Shown here: positions 44,805-54,297 of the stretch, piece after piece | How positions within the stretch are numbered: position 1 is the first letter of the stretch | How the letters are laid out: every line of letters begins with the position of its first letter | Assembly (NCBI GenBank): GCA_018261955.1 | Contig: JAGTRK010000003.1 | Span: forward strand, 248,001 to 312,000 | From: Burkholderiaceae bacterium | GTDB lineage: Bacteria; Pseudomonadota; Gammaproteobacteria; Burkholderiales; Burkholderiaceae | Reading direction: 5' to 3' | Length of the DNA stretch: 64,000 nucleotides | Notes under the pieces: generated by a model | Databases searched by the model: none | The model's input: only the letters and a program-made list of their open reading frames with translations | What the model was told of the DNA's origin: nothing | Translations under genes and position numbers: made by a program

Positions 44805-45401
44805 ATGAGTTCATTTAAGAAAATTTTATTACTTTTAGGTTTTCTATTTTTTATCGTATTTGTGTATTTTGGGTATCAATTTTTAAAACTCAAGGAAGTC
44901 GAAGTTGGCGGACAGAGTATATCCACTGCCAGTGTGGCAGCATCTGCTGCAGAGGATGAATGTCGTGATTCTGTGAGCGGCAAAATGTACGATTATTTCG
45001 TAGGCACTAACAGCGCGAACATTAGAGCAAACGCTGGCACAAATCACTCTATTGTCACAGTGCTGTCGCAAAATGACCTTGTTTTAAAATTAGATGAAAA
45101 AACCGTCATGCCCGATTTAACGCATCCCATCACACGAAAAGATGTTTTATTTACAACGGCGAGCGCGACATTTACCTTGCCTGCCAATATGATGGTTCAA
45201 GTTGTGGATGTAGAGTCAGATGCCAGTACCATGGTTCGCATCCGTTATGAGCACCCAGAATTGGGGATTTTGGAAGCACGAGTTCCCAAGGATGTTTTGG
45301 ATTTAACGGAAGAACCTAAATTGTGGTTTAAAATACGCACCCGTACGGGCGAAGAAGGTTGGGTATCTCGTCGTTTGCTGAGCACCTTGGATGCATGTTG
45401 A
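44805..45401 (+). CDS. Membrane-anchored SH3-like domain protein
   Basis: A 198-residue protein with one N-terminal membrane segment (about residues 5-25) and a periplasmic part. Bacterial SH3 features occur around NSANIRANAGTNHSIVTVL and near the C terminus (TRTGEEGWVSRRLL), separated by an unusual 100-residue insert with a predicted beta structure. Cysteines occur at DECRDS and at the very C terminus. Such domains often bind peptidoglycan or proteins in the envelope. Function unknown; it sits between leuB and asd, where no conserved partner is known to me. Confidence 0.75.
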   Translation: MSSFKKILLLLGFLFFIVFVYFGYQFLKLKEVEVGGQSISTASVAASAAEDECRDSVSGKMYDYFVGTNSANIRANAGTNHSIVTVLSQNDLVLKLDEKTVMPDLTHPITRKDVLFTTASATFTLPANMMVQVVDVESDASTMVRIRYEHPELGILEARVPKDVLDLTEEPKLWFKIRTRTGEEGWVSRRLLSTLDAC

Positions 45402-45486
45402 TTGGGTTAAAAGCAGGTAGGTATAAAATTTTTGGCAGTAGATGTGGGTTTTGATATTATTTTTTAATGATGATTTTTTGGGGTAA

Positions 45487-46611
45487 ATGATGCAAAGAGT
45501 GGGTTTGGTCGGTTGGCGTGGTATGGTCGGTTCGGTTTTGATGGATCGTATGGTGGCGGAAAATGATTTCGCGCATTTTGAACCTGTGTTTTTCAGCACC
45601 TCAAATGCGGGCGGTGCTGCGCCCACGATTGCCAAATCTGACGGTGTTTTGCACGATGGCAATAGTGTCGATGCGCTCAAAACCTGCGACATTATTGTGA
45701 CCTGCCAAGGCGGCGACTACACCACCGAGATGTTTGGCAAACTGCGTGCATCGGGCTGGAATGGCTACTGGATTGACGCGGCTTCGACTTTGCGCATGGA
45801 AAAAGACGCGATTATCGTACTCGACCCTGTGAACATGCCTGTGATTGAAAATGGTTTGAAAAATGGCGTGAAAAACTACGTGGGTGGCAACTGTACCGTA
45901 AGTTTGATGATGATGGCATTGGATGGTTTGTTCAAAGCCGATTTGATTGACTGGATGACTTCGATGACTTATCAAGCGGCATCGGGCGGTGGCGCGGCAA
46001 ATATGCGTGAATTGGTCACGCAAATGGGCTTATTGAATGCAGAAGTGGCGGATTTGCTCGCTGACCCACGTTCATCAATTCTCGAGATTGACCGCAAAAT
46101 CGCCGCCAAAATGCGTGAAGCGGATTATCCCGCCGAGCATTTCGGCGTGCCTTTGGCAGGCGGCTTGATTCCGTGGATTGACAAAGATTTGGGTACAGGT
46201 CAGTCCAAAGAAGAGTGGAAGGGCGCGGCAGAAACCAATAAAATTTTGGGCAAAACCGAAGGTCAAGCAGGCTTTATCAATGTCGAAGGCTTGTGCGTGC
46301 GCATCGGCGCGATGCGTTGCCATTCGCAAGCGCTGACCATCAAACTCAAACAAGACGTGCCACTGGACGAAATCAACGACATGTTGGCCAAAGCGAATGA
46401 CTGGGTCAAGGTTGTGCCGAACGAGCGCACCGCGTCCATGAATGATTTAACCCCAACGGCTGTGACTGGGACTTTGAGCGTGCCCGTTGGACGTTTGCGC
46501 AAAATGGCAATGGGTGGTGATTATCTTTCTGCTTTTACCGTCGGTGACCAATTACTGTGGGGCGCGGCTGAACCACTGCGTCGTGTGTTGCGGATTATTT
46601 TGGCTCAATAA
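45487..46611 (+). CDS. asd: Aspartate-semialdehyde dehydrogenase
   Basis: A 374-residue NADPH enzyme making aspartate semialdehyde for lysine/diaminopimelate, threonine and methionine. It starts with the Gram-negative type motif [18 protein letters not shown]; the catalytic Cys is in [14 protein letters not shown] (about 138), and the active His in [15 protein letters not shown]. Two ATGs (45487, 45490) are possible. Placed in the conserved order leuB-asd-fimV-truA. Confidence 0.97.
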   Translation: MMQRVGLVGWRGMVGSVLMDRMVAENDFAHFEPVFFSTSNAGGAAPTIAKSDGVLHDGNSVDALKTCDIIVTCQGGDYTTEMFGKLRASGWNGYWIDAASTLRMEKDAIIVLDPVNMPVIENGLKNGVKNYVGGNCTVSLMMMALDGLFKADLIDWMTSMTYQAASGGGAANMRELVTQMGLLNAEVADLLADPRSSILEIDRKIAAKMREADYPAEHFGVPLAGGLIPWIDKDLGTGQSKEEWKGAAETNKILGKTEGQAGFINVEGLCVRIGAMRCHSQALTIKLKQDVPLDEINDMLAKANDWVKVVPNERTASMNDLTPTAVTGTLSVPVGRLRKMAMGGDYLSAFTVGDQLLWGAAEPLRRVLRIILAQ

Positions 46612-46621
46612 AAAGGTTGCT

Positions 46622-48205
46622 ATGTTGGCTCAAACGGTCTCAAAAAATTGCATCAAAAAACCATTATCCACTCGCTTTCGCATCGGTGTGGCGGGTGGTT
46701 TGGTGTTGGTTGCATGCAGTCTGAACGTTTGGGCAGAGCCTGCCACCAATCGATACCTGCAGTCGCGTTTGATTCAAACGGATGAGGTTGGCAATGTGGT
46801 GATTCAAACGCGCAAAGGTGATTCTTTGCGCGTGATTGCCCAACAATACTCTCGTGTCAACAACATCCCGTTTGCGCGGGCTTTAGAGATTTTGCAAAGC
46901 ACCAATGCATCACAATTTCCCAATGGTGATGCCGATCAAATGCTGATTGGCACGCGCTTGGTTTTACCTGCTAAAAACCAAAACTCCGAACCAATTGCTG
47001 CCGTTGTTCCACCACCCGCATCGGTGGCTGAAACCGCCAGCAGTGTCGGTGTGAGCCCTTCAGCAACCTCCGAAACCACGTCCAACACGCCGTCTGCTGT
47101 CGCGCCATCAAACTCAGCGCAAACGCTTGATAACAACAATGACAACGCCACCGTTGCCACCTTGAAGCAAACATTCCATTCGCTGCGCGTGCAACTGAAC
47201 CAATTTGAGAACAAATTACAAGCGCAAATACAGGATACGGCTGTTGCACCGTACTATGCCAAACTCAAATCATGGTTTTTAGCGGTTCCTGCGTCTCTTT
47301 GGCTCATCATTATTCCGACGATTTTATTGATATGGATGGTTGCACGCTTAACCCGTCGTTTTGCTGAGCCCGAGATTGTATTGGAATCCAAAGATGATGG
47401 GGTGCAGTCAAGTCTCTCGAAGGTCGAGCCCGCGCACGAACACATTGTCAACACTGACCGTTCAGAGTCACTCGCCACAACAGAAACGCCAGCGGCACGC
47501 GTACCCGAGCATGTGATTGAAGGTTGGACGGCATCTGCGCGAACAGAGCCCGCAGCAGCAGTGCTTTCAACCGCCATGGGTAACGAGCACGGTCAGACAA
47601 GCCCTGAGCACAGTGAACACAAAGCGGTTTTAGTTGCATCGCAAGATGCGGGCGTACCTGCCGTGCAAGATAACCCAACAACATCTGAATCAGCAATCAG
47701 CCAGCCTCGTTCGACCGAAGCACCTTTACCAGCCAGCACCGAGCCTACTCAAACTGAAATCACTGAAACCACCACGCCGCCAAGTTTTGACAAACTCAAG
47801 CAGGTTTTAAATGGCTTGACGGCCGATCAATTGGATTTGCGCAGCATAAAAACGAATCATCACGCGAATCAATCAAGCCAAGACCTCAGCGAGAAAACCA
47901 CCGATGTGAACGCTGTATTGCAACAATACGCTAAACGCGTAACGGCGACACCCGCCGAGCACACCATTCAGTATGGGGTGTTTAAAGAGCGCGCTCGTTT
48001 GCAAAAATGGATGCATGCCTTGAGCCCCGAACAGTTGCTCAGCCACGCCCAGTCTGCTCATCAACAAGCGCAGGGCGAGGTGGCGCAATACATTTTGAAC
48101 GAAGTTTTACTGCGTGGAGACGCGGCGCAGTGCACACAGGCTTTGGATTTGCGCCATGCGTGGTTGACACCCACCCACCGCCAAACTAACAACGAGGCAA
48201 AATAA
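46622..48205 (+). CDS. FimV-like LysM-type inner-membrane protein
   Basis: A 527-residue protein. Seen in order: signal-like N terminus (about 18-42), a FimV/LysM-type peptidoglycan-binding motif around residues 55-115 (QTRKGDSLRVIAQQYS...GTRLVLPAK), a Pro/Ser/Thr-rich linker, a short coiled coil (HSLRVQLNQFENKLQAQI), a membrane segment near 225 (SLWLIIIPTILLIWMVARL), a long acidic low-complexity region, and a C-terminal FimV-type helical cap from about 480. FimV affects type IV pilus and polar functions. It is shorter than many FimV proteins (about 900). The position between asd and truA fixes the assignment. The ATG at 46622 is used; earlier in-frame starts lie inside asd. Confidence 0.85.
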   Translation: MLAQTVSKNCIKKPLSTRFRIGVAGGLVLVACSLNVWAEPATNRYLQSRLIQTDEVGNVVIQTRKGDSLRVIAQQYSRVNNIPFARALEILQSTNASQFPNGDADQMLIGTRLVLPAKNQNSEPIAAVVPPPASVAETASSVGVSPSATSETTSNTPSAVAPSNSAQTLDNNNDNATVATLKQTFHSLRVQLNQFENKLQAQIQDTAVAPYYAKLKSWFLAVPASLWLIIIPTILLIWMVARLTRRFAEPEIVLESKDDGVQSSLSKVEPAHEHIVNTDRSESLATTETPAARVPEHVIEGWTASARTEPAAAVLSTAMGNEHGQTSPEHSEHKAVLVASQDAGVPAVQDNPTTSESAISQPRSTEAPLPASTEPTQTEITETTTPPSFDKLKQVLNGLTADQLDLRSIKTNHHANQSSQDLSEKTTDVNAVLQQYAKRVTATPAEHTIQYGVFKERARLQKWMHALSPEQLLSHAQSAHQQAQGEVAQYILNEVLLRGDAAQCTQALDLRHAWLTPTHRQTNNEAK

Positions 48206-48999
48206 TGCCGCGCATTGCCTTGGGGCTACAATACGATGGTCGTGCGTTTCAGGGCTGGCAATCGCAAGTACAAGGTCAAACGGTACAAGACACTTTGCAA
48301 AAAGCCTTGAGCCAATTCGCCACTGTTCCCGTACAGGTGCAATGCGCAGGGCGCACCGATACAGGCGTTCATGCGCTGGAACAAATCGTGCATTTTGACG
48401 TGGGGTTCAAGCGTGACATCCATGCTTGGGTGCGCGGCACAAACACCTTTTTGCCCGAAACTGTTGCCGTGCGTTGGGCGCGCGAAGTCAGTCCAGAATT
48501 TCATGCGCGTTTTGATGCGTTTCAAAGAACCTACCACTATGTGATTTACAACCATCCAACGCGCTCGCCCATCTGGGCAGGACGGACAGGGTGGTATCAT
48601 AAGCCGTTGGACGCAGACAAAATGCATGCGGCGGCGCAAGTCTTGGTGGGCGAGCATGATTTTTCGGCATTTCGCGCATCGGAATGTCAAGCCAATTCGC
48701 CAATCAAAACCCTGTATCATATTAAGGTCGAGCGTTTTGGCGATTGTGTATTGATTGGCATCAGCGCGAATGCGTTTTTGCACCACATGGTGCGCAATAT
48801 TGTTGGCAGTTTGATTTATATTGGCGCGGGCAAACAGCCGCAGGAATGGTTGGGCTTTTTATTAGCGCAAAAAAACCGTGCACTGTCAGCCCCGACATTC
48901 TCGCCCGCGGGCTTGTATTTATCGGCGATTCATTACCCAGAAGCGTATGATTTACCTGCGCCGCGCGACGATTTTTTGCAGGCTTTGGGACTCAAATAG
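48205..48999 (+). CDS. truA: tRNA pseudouridine(38-40) synthase
   Basis: A 264-residue enzyme that isomerises uridines 38-40 in the tRNA anticodon arm. The catalytic Asp is in CAGRTDTGVHALEQ (about 49-62); LGLQYDGRAFQGWQSQ near the start and FLHHMVRNIVGSLIYIG near 190 are conserved. The ATG overlaps the preceding TAA, showing coupling to fimV. trpF follows after 8 bases. Confidence 0.97.
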   Translation: MPRIALGLQYDGRAFQGWQSQVQGQTVQDTLQKALSQFATVPVQVQCAGRTDTGVHALEQIVHFDVGFKRDIHAWVRGTNTFLPETVAVRWAREVSPEFHARFDAFQRTYHYVIYNHPTRSPIWAGRTGWYHKPLDADKMHAAAQVLVGEHDFSAFRASECQANSPIKTLYHIKVERFGDCVLIGISANAFLHHMVRNIVGSLIYIGAGKQPQEWLGFLLAQKNRALSAPTFSPAGLYLSAIHYPEAYDLPAPRDDFLQALGLK

Positions 49000-49007
49000 A
49001 GACGAAT

Positions 49008-49631
49008 ATGCGAACACGTGTTAAATTTTGCGGATTCACCCGTGAACCAGACATCCAAGCGGCCGTCGCACTCGGCGTGGATGCACTTGGCTTCGTGTTG
49101 TATGAAAAAAGTCCGCGTTATGTCAGTGCCGAGCGCGTGGCGCAACTGTGTGCCCATGTGCCCGCCTTTGTCAATATTGTCGGTCTATTCGTCAACTCAA
49201 CCGTGCCACAAATCACCCGCATCTTGAGCAAAACCCCCATATCAACGATTCAACTGCATGGGGATGAAAGTTGGAATTTTGCTTTGAACGTTAAAAAAAT
49301 CATGCAACGCCCCGTGATTAAAGCCGTGCGTGTCAACCCACAAACCGACTGGGATGAGGTGGCGCATTATGTGGATCAATTGTCAGGCGTTCTGCTCGAT
49401 GCCGATTCGAGTGTTTATGGGGGTTCGGGGCATGGTTTTGACTGGGCACATATTCCAAGCGCATTGCGAGGCAAAATCATCCTCAGCGGTGGATTGAGCG
49501 TGGACACTGTTAAAAATGCCATAGACACCGTTGCGCCGTATGCGGTCGATGTGTCATCGGGCATTGAGTCTGCTAAGGGCATTAAAGATGCAGAGAAAAT
49601 GCGATTATTTTTAGAACAGGTTCGAGGGTAA
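49008..49631 (+). CDS. trpF: Phosphoribosylanthranilate isomerase
   Basis: A 207-residue TIM-barrel enzyme for the third step of tryptophan synthesis. Motifs: VKFCGFTREPDIQAAVALG with the catalytic Cys, IQLHGDE, LLDADSSVYGGSGHGFDW with the catalytic Asp, and ILSGGLSVDTVKNAI and DVSSGIESAKGIKD near the C terminus for phosphate binding. It is 152 bases upstream of trpB; the gap holds no gene I can support. Confidence 0.96.
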   Translation: MRTRVKFCGFTREPDIQAAVALGVDALGFVLYEKSPRYVSAERVAQLCAHVPAFVNIVGLFVNSTVPQITRILSKTPISTIQLHGDESWNFALNVKKIMQRPVIKAVRVNPQTDWDEVAHYVDQLSGVLLDADSSVYGGSGHGFDWAHIPSALRGKIILSGGLSVDTVKNAIDTVAPYAVDVSSGIESAKGIKDAEKMRLFLEQVRG

Positions 49632-49783
49632 TACGAGCCAATAATCAAAGACGGCTGGGCTATTGGCATCACCAGCACCAATGGGGACGACTGCTGAACT
49701 TTGTCTAACGCACTTGCCACTCAGGCATCTCTCAAACGATTGACAGTCTGTGATGAAAAACAACTAAGGATTAAGGAAATACC

Positions 49784-50977
49784 ATGTACAACTACCCGGA
49801 CGACACAGGACACTTTGGCATTTACGGCGGTCGCTTCGCCTCAGAAACCCTCATTCCTGCACTGGATGAGTTAAACGAAGCCTATCAAACCATCGTGCCC
49901 ACAAAAGCTTTTCAAGACGAATACGCTTATGAGCTCAAGCACTTTGTCGGTCGCCCCTCGCCGATTTACCATGCCAAGCGTTTATCGAGTGAAAACGGCG
50001 GCGCGCAAATTTACCTCAAACGCGAGGACTTGAACCACACAGGCGCGCACAAAATCAACAACGTCATTGGACAAGCACTGTTGGCGCGCCACATGAGTAA
50101 ACCACGCGTGATTGCTGAGACAGGGGCAGGGCAGCACGGCGTGGCGACGGCAACGATTTGTGCGCGGTTTGGTTTGCAATGCGATGTGTACCAAGGCGCA
50201 GAAGACGTGGCGCGACAAGCCGCCAACGTCTATCGCATGAAGTTACTCGGCGCGAATGTCATACCCGTTGAATCAGGCTCGCGCACACTCAAAGACGCGC
50301 TCAACGAAGCCATGCGCGACTGGTCCACCAACGTTGAAAATACCTTCTACATCATCGGTACCGTCGCAGGGCCGCATCCGTATCCAGCGATGGTGCGTGA
50401 TTTTCAGCGCGTGATTGGCGATGAATGCTTGACGCAAATGCCCGAAATGATAAACAAACAACCCGATGCGGTGGTCGCTTGTATCGGCGGCGGTTCCAAT
50501 GCCATGGGAATTTTTTATCCCTACATTCCGCATGAAAACGTGCGATTGATTGGCGTAGAAGCAGCGGGCGACGGCATTGACACGCCACGCCACGCCGCGT
50601 CATTGGGCAAAGGCTCGGTCGGTGTATTGCATGGCAACCGCACCTACATACTGCAAGACAAAAATGGCCAAATCACCGAAACCCATTCGATTTCGGCAGG
50701 TTTGGACTACCCAGGCGTTGGCCCCGAGCACGCGTGGCTCAAAGACAGCCAACGCGCCGAATACGTCGCCATCAACGATGCCGAAGCCTTAGACGCATTT
50801 CATACCTTGTGCCGAATTGAGGGCATCATTCCTGCACTTGAATCCTCACATGCTGTGGCGTATGCCTTGAAACTGGCGAAAACCATGTCGCCTGAGCAAA
50901 ACATACTGGTGAATTTATCTGGGCGCGGTGACAAAGACATGCACACAGTGGCTGAAAAAAGCGGATTGGTATTGTAA
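49784..50977 (+). CDS. trpB: Tryptophan synthase beta chain
   Basis: A 397-residue PLP enzyme that condenses indole with serine. The PLP Lys is in [17 protein letters not shown] (about 82-98), the phosphate loop is [12 protein letters not shown], and [13 protein letters not shown] is the catalytic Glu region. The start ATG follows AAGGAAAT. The usual next gene trpA is absent: two hairpins and the dipeptide transporter follow instead. Confidence 0.97.
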   Translation: MYNYPDDTGHFGIYGGRFASETLIPALDELNEAYQTIVPTKAFQDEYAYELKHFVGRPSPIYHAKRLSSENGGAQIYLKREDLNHTGAHKINNVIGQALLARHMSKPRVIAETGAGQHGVATATICARFGLQCDVYQGAEDVARQAANVYRMKLLGANVIPVESGSRTLKDALNEAMRDWSTNVENTFYIIGTVAGPHPYPAMVRDFQRVIGDECLTQMPEMINKQPDAVVACIGGGSNAMGIFYPYIPHENVRLIGVEAAGDGIDTPRHAASLGKGSVGVLHGNRTYILQDKNGQITETHSISAGLDYPGVGPEHAWLKDSQRAEYVAINDAEALDAFHTLCRIEGIIPALESSHAVAYALKLAKTMSPEQNILVNLSGRGDKDMHTVAEKSGLVL

Positions 50978-50998
50978 AATTGTACTGTTTTTATCGAT

Positions 50999-51024
50999 AA
51001 ATCCCTGTGATTTTGCAGGGATTT
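50999..51024 (+). terminator. Hairpin after trpB
   Basis: AAATCCCTG-tgattttg-CAGGGATTT, 22 bases after the trpB stop; no U-run beyond the three Ts of the stem, so possibly a stabilising rather than a terminating hairpin. Confidence 0.5.
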
Positions 51025-51073
51025 CAGACTGCCGACACACATCTGAATACTGAATAAGATGATTCTGTCAAGA

Positions 51074-51108
51074 AAGCCCCCATAACGCAAGTTGTGGGGG
51101 CTTTTTTA
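51074..51108 (+). terminator. Rho-independent terminator downstream of trpB
   Basis: AAGCCCCCA-taacgcaagttg-TGGGGGCTT followed by TTTTTATC: a strong GC stem with a U-run, most likely the true end of the trpF-trpB transcript. Confidence 0.9.
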
Positions 51109-51449
51109 TCTATCCGTTTCAAAAGCATAGCGAACCGATGTGATAACAGCGTATTGGCAGAAAAACTTCCCAATGCTTATGAATAAGGGAAAGCCGCAAA
51201 AAATAGAACCACTTTAGAGCAAAATAACTTTTTTCATTTTTTATTCACTTTTTGCCCATTATGTTGTTGAATATGGGTACTTTGAGGCGTATATTCTCGT
51301 TGCATGCGAAACGGAGATACCGTCGCAGGGTTGTATAGGGACACTTTGCACAACGAATACCGCAACCACAATGGGACTAAGTGATGTGCTTGCAAATGTG
51401 TTTTAAAACAGATGAAATAAATCTGATATCACACTTTAAAGGAACTTGT

Positions 51450-53090
51450 ATGTTTAATAAAACTTTGAAATATACGGCGATAATGTTGGGTATTTTGGGT
51501 ATGGTCGCGTGTGGCAAGAGCGCGGATAAAGCCAGCGGCGAAAAAGTGGCGGGCGCAAGTACTGGCAAAACTTTGGTATATTGTTCTGAAGGCAGTCCAG
51601 AAGGTTTTGACCCGGCGCAGTACACAGCGGGCACTACTTTTGATGCGGCTTCATACCCAATTTTTAATATGTTGACGCAGTTTAAACGCGGTGAAACCAC
51701 AGTAGAGCCCGGATTGGCCGAGAGTTGGGATGTCGCGAAAGACGGTAAGACCTACACTTTCCATTTGCGCAAAGGGGTGAAATTCCACACCACCGAGTAT
51801 TTCAAACCCACGCGTGATTTTAATGCCGATGACGTTGTGTTTTCTTTCCAACGCATGATTAACAAAGACTTTGCATTTAATAAAGCCTATCCAGCGGAAT
51901 TCCCGTATGCGTCTGATATGGCATTACCAGACAATATTGTTTCGGTCACGAAAGTGGATGACAACACGGTTAAAATGACGCTCAAAGACGTGGATGCTGC
52001 GTTTATTCAAAACATTGCCATGCCTTTTGCAGTGATTCAATCGGCTGAGTATGCCGCACAACTGGAAAAAGCAGGTAAAGCCAGTGACCTCAATGTATTG
52101 CCCGTCGGCACAGGGCCGTTTGTGTTCAAGTCTTATCAAAAAGACACACAAATTCGCTATGTGAAAAACCCTGATTACTGGGCAAAAGACGATGTGAAAA
52201 TTGATAACTTGGTCTTTAGCATCACCAAAGACTCTTCCGTGCGCGCACAAAAAGTCCAAGCGGGTGAGTGCAATGTGTCGGCTTATCCAAAAACCGCAGA
52301 AATTGAAGCAGCGAAAAAATCAGGTAAAGTTACTGTAATGGATCAACCTGGGTTTAACGTTGGCTATTTGGGTTATAACGTTGAAAAAGGACCTTTGGCA
52401 AAACTTGAAGTGCGCCAAGCCTTGGATATGGCGATTAACAAAGACGCGATTTTACAAGCTGTTTATCAGGGGTCAGGCATCAAAGCCACCAATCCGATGC
52501 CGCCGACTCAATGGTCATACAATCCAAACCTCAAGGATGCACCGTATGATTCAGAAAAAGCCAAAGAATTGCTCAAACAAGCGGGCGTTCCTGCAGATTA
52601 CACCATCAATTTGTGGGCCATGCCTGTGCAACGTCCCTACAATCCGAATGCCAAATTGATGGCGGAAATGGTGCAAGCGGATTGGGCAAAAATCGGCGTG
52701 AAAGCCAATATTATCAGTTATGAATGGGGTGAATACCTCAAGCGTGCGAAAACTGGTGAGCCAGATGCCATCATCGTCGGTTGGACGGGCGACAATGGTG
52801 ATCCAGACAACTGGTTGGGTGTAAATCTCAGTTGTAAAGCCGTCAATGGCAATAATTATTCACGTTGGTGTAACAAAGACTTTGATAAGTTGGTCACTGA
52901 TGCGGTGAGAACTACGGACAAAGCAGCGCGTACCGATATGTATATGAAAGCGCAAGAAATCTTCAAACGTGAATTACCGTGGACCACCATGGCGCATTCG
53001 GTGGTGACCGTGTTTACAACGCCGAATGTCATTAACTATAAAATCAGTCCATTTGGTGCTGTGATATTCGAAGGTGTTGATTTAAAATAA
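51450..53090 (+). CDS. dppA: Dipeptide/oligopeptide ABC transporter, substrate-binding lipoprotein
   Basis: A 546-residue family-5 solute-binding protein. The signal peptide ends in lipobox MVAC (Cys20), anchoring it to the membrane. SBP family features: LVYCSEGSPEGFDPAQYTAG, KTYTFHLRKGVKFH, PVGTGPFVFKSYQKDTQIRY and LDMAINKDAILQAVYQGSG. The Asp-rich C-terminal hinge region (GWTGDNGDPDNWL) is typical of DppA, which binds dipeptides and haem. Start chosen at ATG 51450 behind AAAGGA. The permease and ATPase genes follow, after a terminator-like hairpin. Confidence 0.92.
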   Translation: MFNKTLKYTAIMLGILGMVACGKSADKASGEKVAGASTGKTLVYCSEGSPEGFDPAQYTAGTTFDAASYPIFNMLTQFKRGETTVEPGLAESWDVAKDGKTYTFHLRKGVKFHTTEYFKPTRDFNADDVVFSFQRMINKDFAFNKAYPAEFPYASDMALPDNIVSVTKVDDNTVKMTLKDVDAAFIQNIAMPFAVIQSAEYAAQLEKAGKASDLNVLPVGTGPFVFKSYQKDTQIRYVKNPDYWAKDDVKIDNLVFSITKDSSVRAQKVQAGECNVSAYPKTAEIEAAKKSGKVTVMDQPGFNVGYLGYNVEKGPLAKLEVRQALDMAINKDAILQAVYQGSGIKATNPMPPTQWSYNPNLKDAPYDSEKAKELLKQAGVPADYTINLWAMPVQRPYNPNAKLMAEMVQADWAKIGVKANIISYEWGEYLKRAKTGEPDAIIVGWTGDNGDPDNWLGVNLSCKAVNGNNYSRWCNKDFDKLVTDAVRTTDKAARTDMYMKAQEIFKRELPWTTMAHSVVTVFTTPNVINYKISPFGAVIFEGVDLK

Positions 53091-53100
53091 TAAAATTTGA

Positions 53101-53129
53101 CCACCCTTGATATTCAAGGGTGGTTTTTT
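53101..53129 (+). terminator. Terminator between dppA and dppB
   Basis: CCACCCTTGA-tat-TCAAGGGTGG followed by TTTTTT, 10 bases after the dppA stop. It should cut most transcripts after dppA, giving an excess of binding protein over permease. Confidence 0.92.
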
Positions 53130-53267
53130 GTGCTACAACGTTTAGCCATTTCATTCAATAAACAGATGTTTTTATTGGAGCAGGTTTGACAGATTTTTGT
53201 ATCAAATATTGCTTGTAATAAGAGCCAAATAACTAACAGAAAAACAATATTGGGGAAAGGCGCACAC

Positions 53268-54284
53268 ATGCTGTCCTATATTTTTCGCCGTTTTTTGGTG
53301 TTGATTCCAGTTTTTTTTGGGTTGACGCTATCTACTTTTGCACTGATACGCTTGGTTCCAGGTGACGTGGTTGAAGTCATGATGGGCGAGCGACGGGTTG
53401 ACCCCGTTTTGCACGCACAAGCCATGCAACGACTGGGTTTGGACAAGCCTTTGATTGTCCAGTATGGGGATTATCTTTTGCGTTTGCTGCAAGGTGATTT
53501 TGGCAAATCATTCCGCGACCAAACACCTGTGCTCAATGATTTTTTCGCGCACTTCGTTCCAACTTTAGAATTGGCTTTGTCGGCAATGGTCATTGCATCC
53601 GTGCTTGGGGTGGCCTTAGGGATTATCGCCGCCTTGCGTCGCGGCAGTTGGTTGGATTACACCTTGATGACAGGGGCTTTGGCGGGCTATTCGATGCCGA
53701 TTTATTTGCTCGGGCCGATTTTGACAGGGATTTTTGCCCACACTCTGGGACTGTTGCCTGTGTCTGGGGTGATTAGTGTTTCAAAATATTTGGATGTTGC
53801 ACCGCTGTATGGCTCATGGTTGCTGGGCTCGTTGTTTTCTGAGCAATCTGGCGCATTTTGGGATGTGCTGAAACACTTTGTCTTACCTTCTATTGCCTTG
53901 GCGACCATTCCATTGGCAACCATAGCGCGGATGACGCGCTCGGCGATTTTAGAGGTTTTGGGTGAGGACTATGTGCGTACCGCGCGTGCGAAAGGTTTGT
54001 CGCCTTGGCGAGTGATTTTGGTGCATGTGCTGCGCAATGCGCTGATTACCGTGGTGACGGTGATTGGCTTGCAAATGAGCACATTGTTGGCAGGCGCCAT
54101 TTTGACGGAAACGATTTTTAGTTGGCCCGGTGTCGGCAACTGGTTGCTCGATGGTTTTCACCATCGGGATTATCCGATTGTGCAAAACGGCATTTTGCTG
54201 GTCGCCAGTGCTTTAATGATTGTCAGTTTGTTGGTGGATATTTTGTACGGCTTTATCAATCCACGCATCCGCAACGCAGAATAA
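53268..54284 (+). CDS. dppB: Dipeptide ABC transporter permease DppB
   Basis: A 338-residue inner-membrane permease with about six helices: the long N-terminal family motif FGLTLSTFALIRLVPGDVVEV and the EAA loop EDYVRTARAKGLSPWRVILVH (about 237-257) that contacts the ATPases. It pairs with DppC to form the channel. The ATG at 53268 is chosen; an upstream TTG would add six residues. Confidence 0.93.
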   Translation: MLSYIFRRFLVLIPVFFGLTLSTFALIRLVPGDVVEVMMGERRVDPVLHAQAMQRLGLDKPLIVQYGDYLLRLLQGDFGKSFRDQTPVLNDFFAHFVPTLELALSAMVIASVLGVALGIIAALRRGSWLDYTLMTGALAGYSMPIYLLGPILTGIFAHTLGLLPVSGVISVSKYLDVAPLYGSWLLGSLFSEQSGAFWDVLKHFVLPSIALATIPLATIARMTRSAILEVLGEDYVRTARAKGLSPWRVILVHVLRNALITVVTVIGLQMSTLLAGAILTETIFSWPGVGNWLLDGFHHRDYPIVQNGILLVASALMIVSLLVDILYGFINPRIRNAE

Positions 54285-54297
54285 AAAGGAATCATTT

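Larger units (their letters stand above)
50978..51449. other. Intergenic region between trpB and the dipeptide transporter
   Basis: The 472 bases hold two hairpins at the left (50999-51024 and 51074-51108), then AT-rich sequence. A 26-codon ATG frame at 51304-51384 has no ribosome-binding site and is not called. Promoters for the transporter probably lie between 51230 and 51440, but no box pair is convincing. Confidence 0.6.

Noticed and set aside
46487-46621. An upstream in-frame extension of the FimV-like gene
   Set aside because: It would run inside asd, has Cys-rich non-conserved residues, and a better start exists at 46622.
51304-51384. A 26-codon frame (MRNGDTVAGLY...) before dppA
   Set aside because: No ribosome-binding site and no similarity to a known leader peptide; could be chance in an AT-rich gap.
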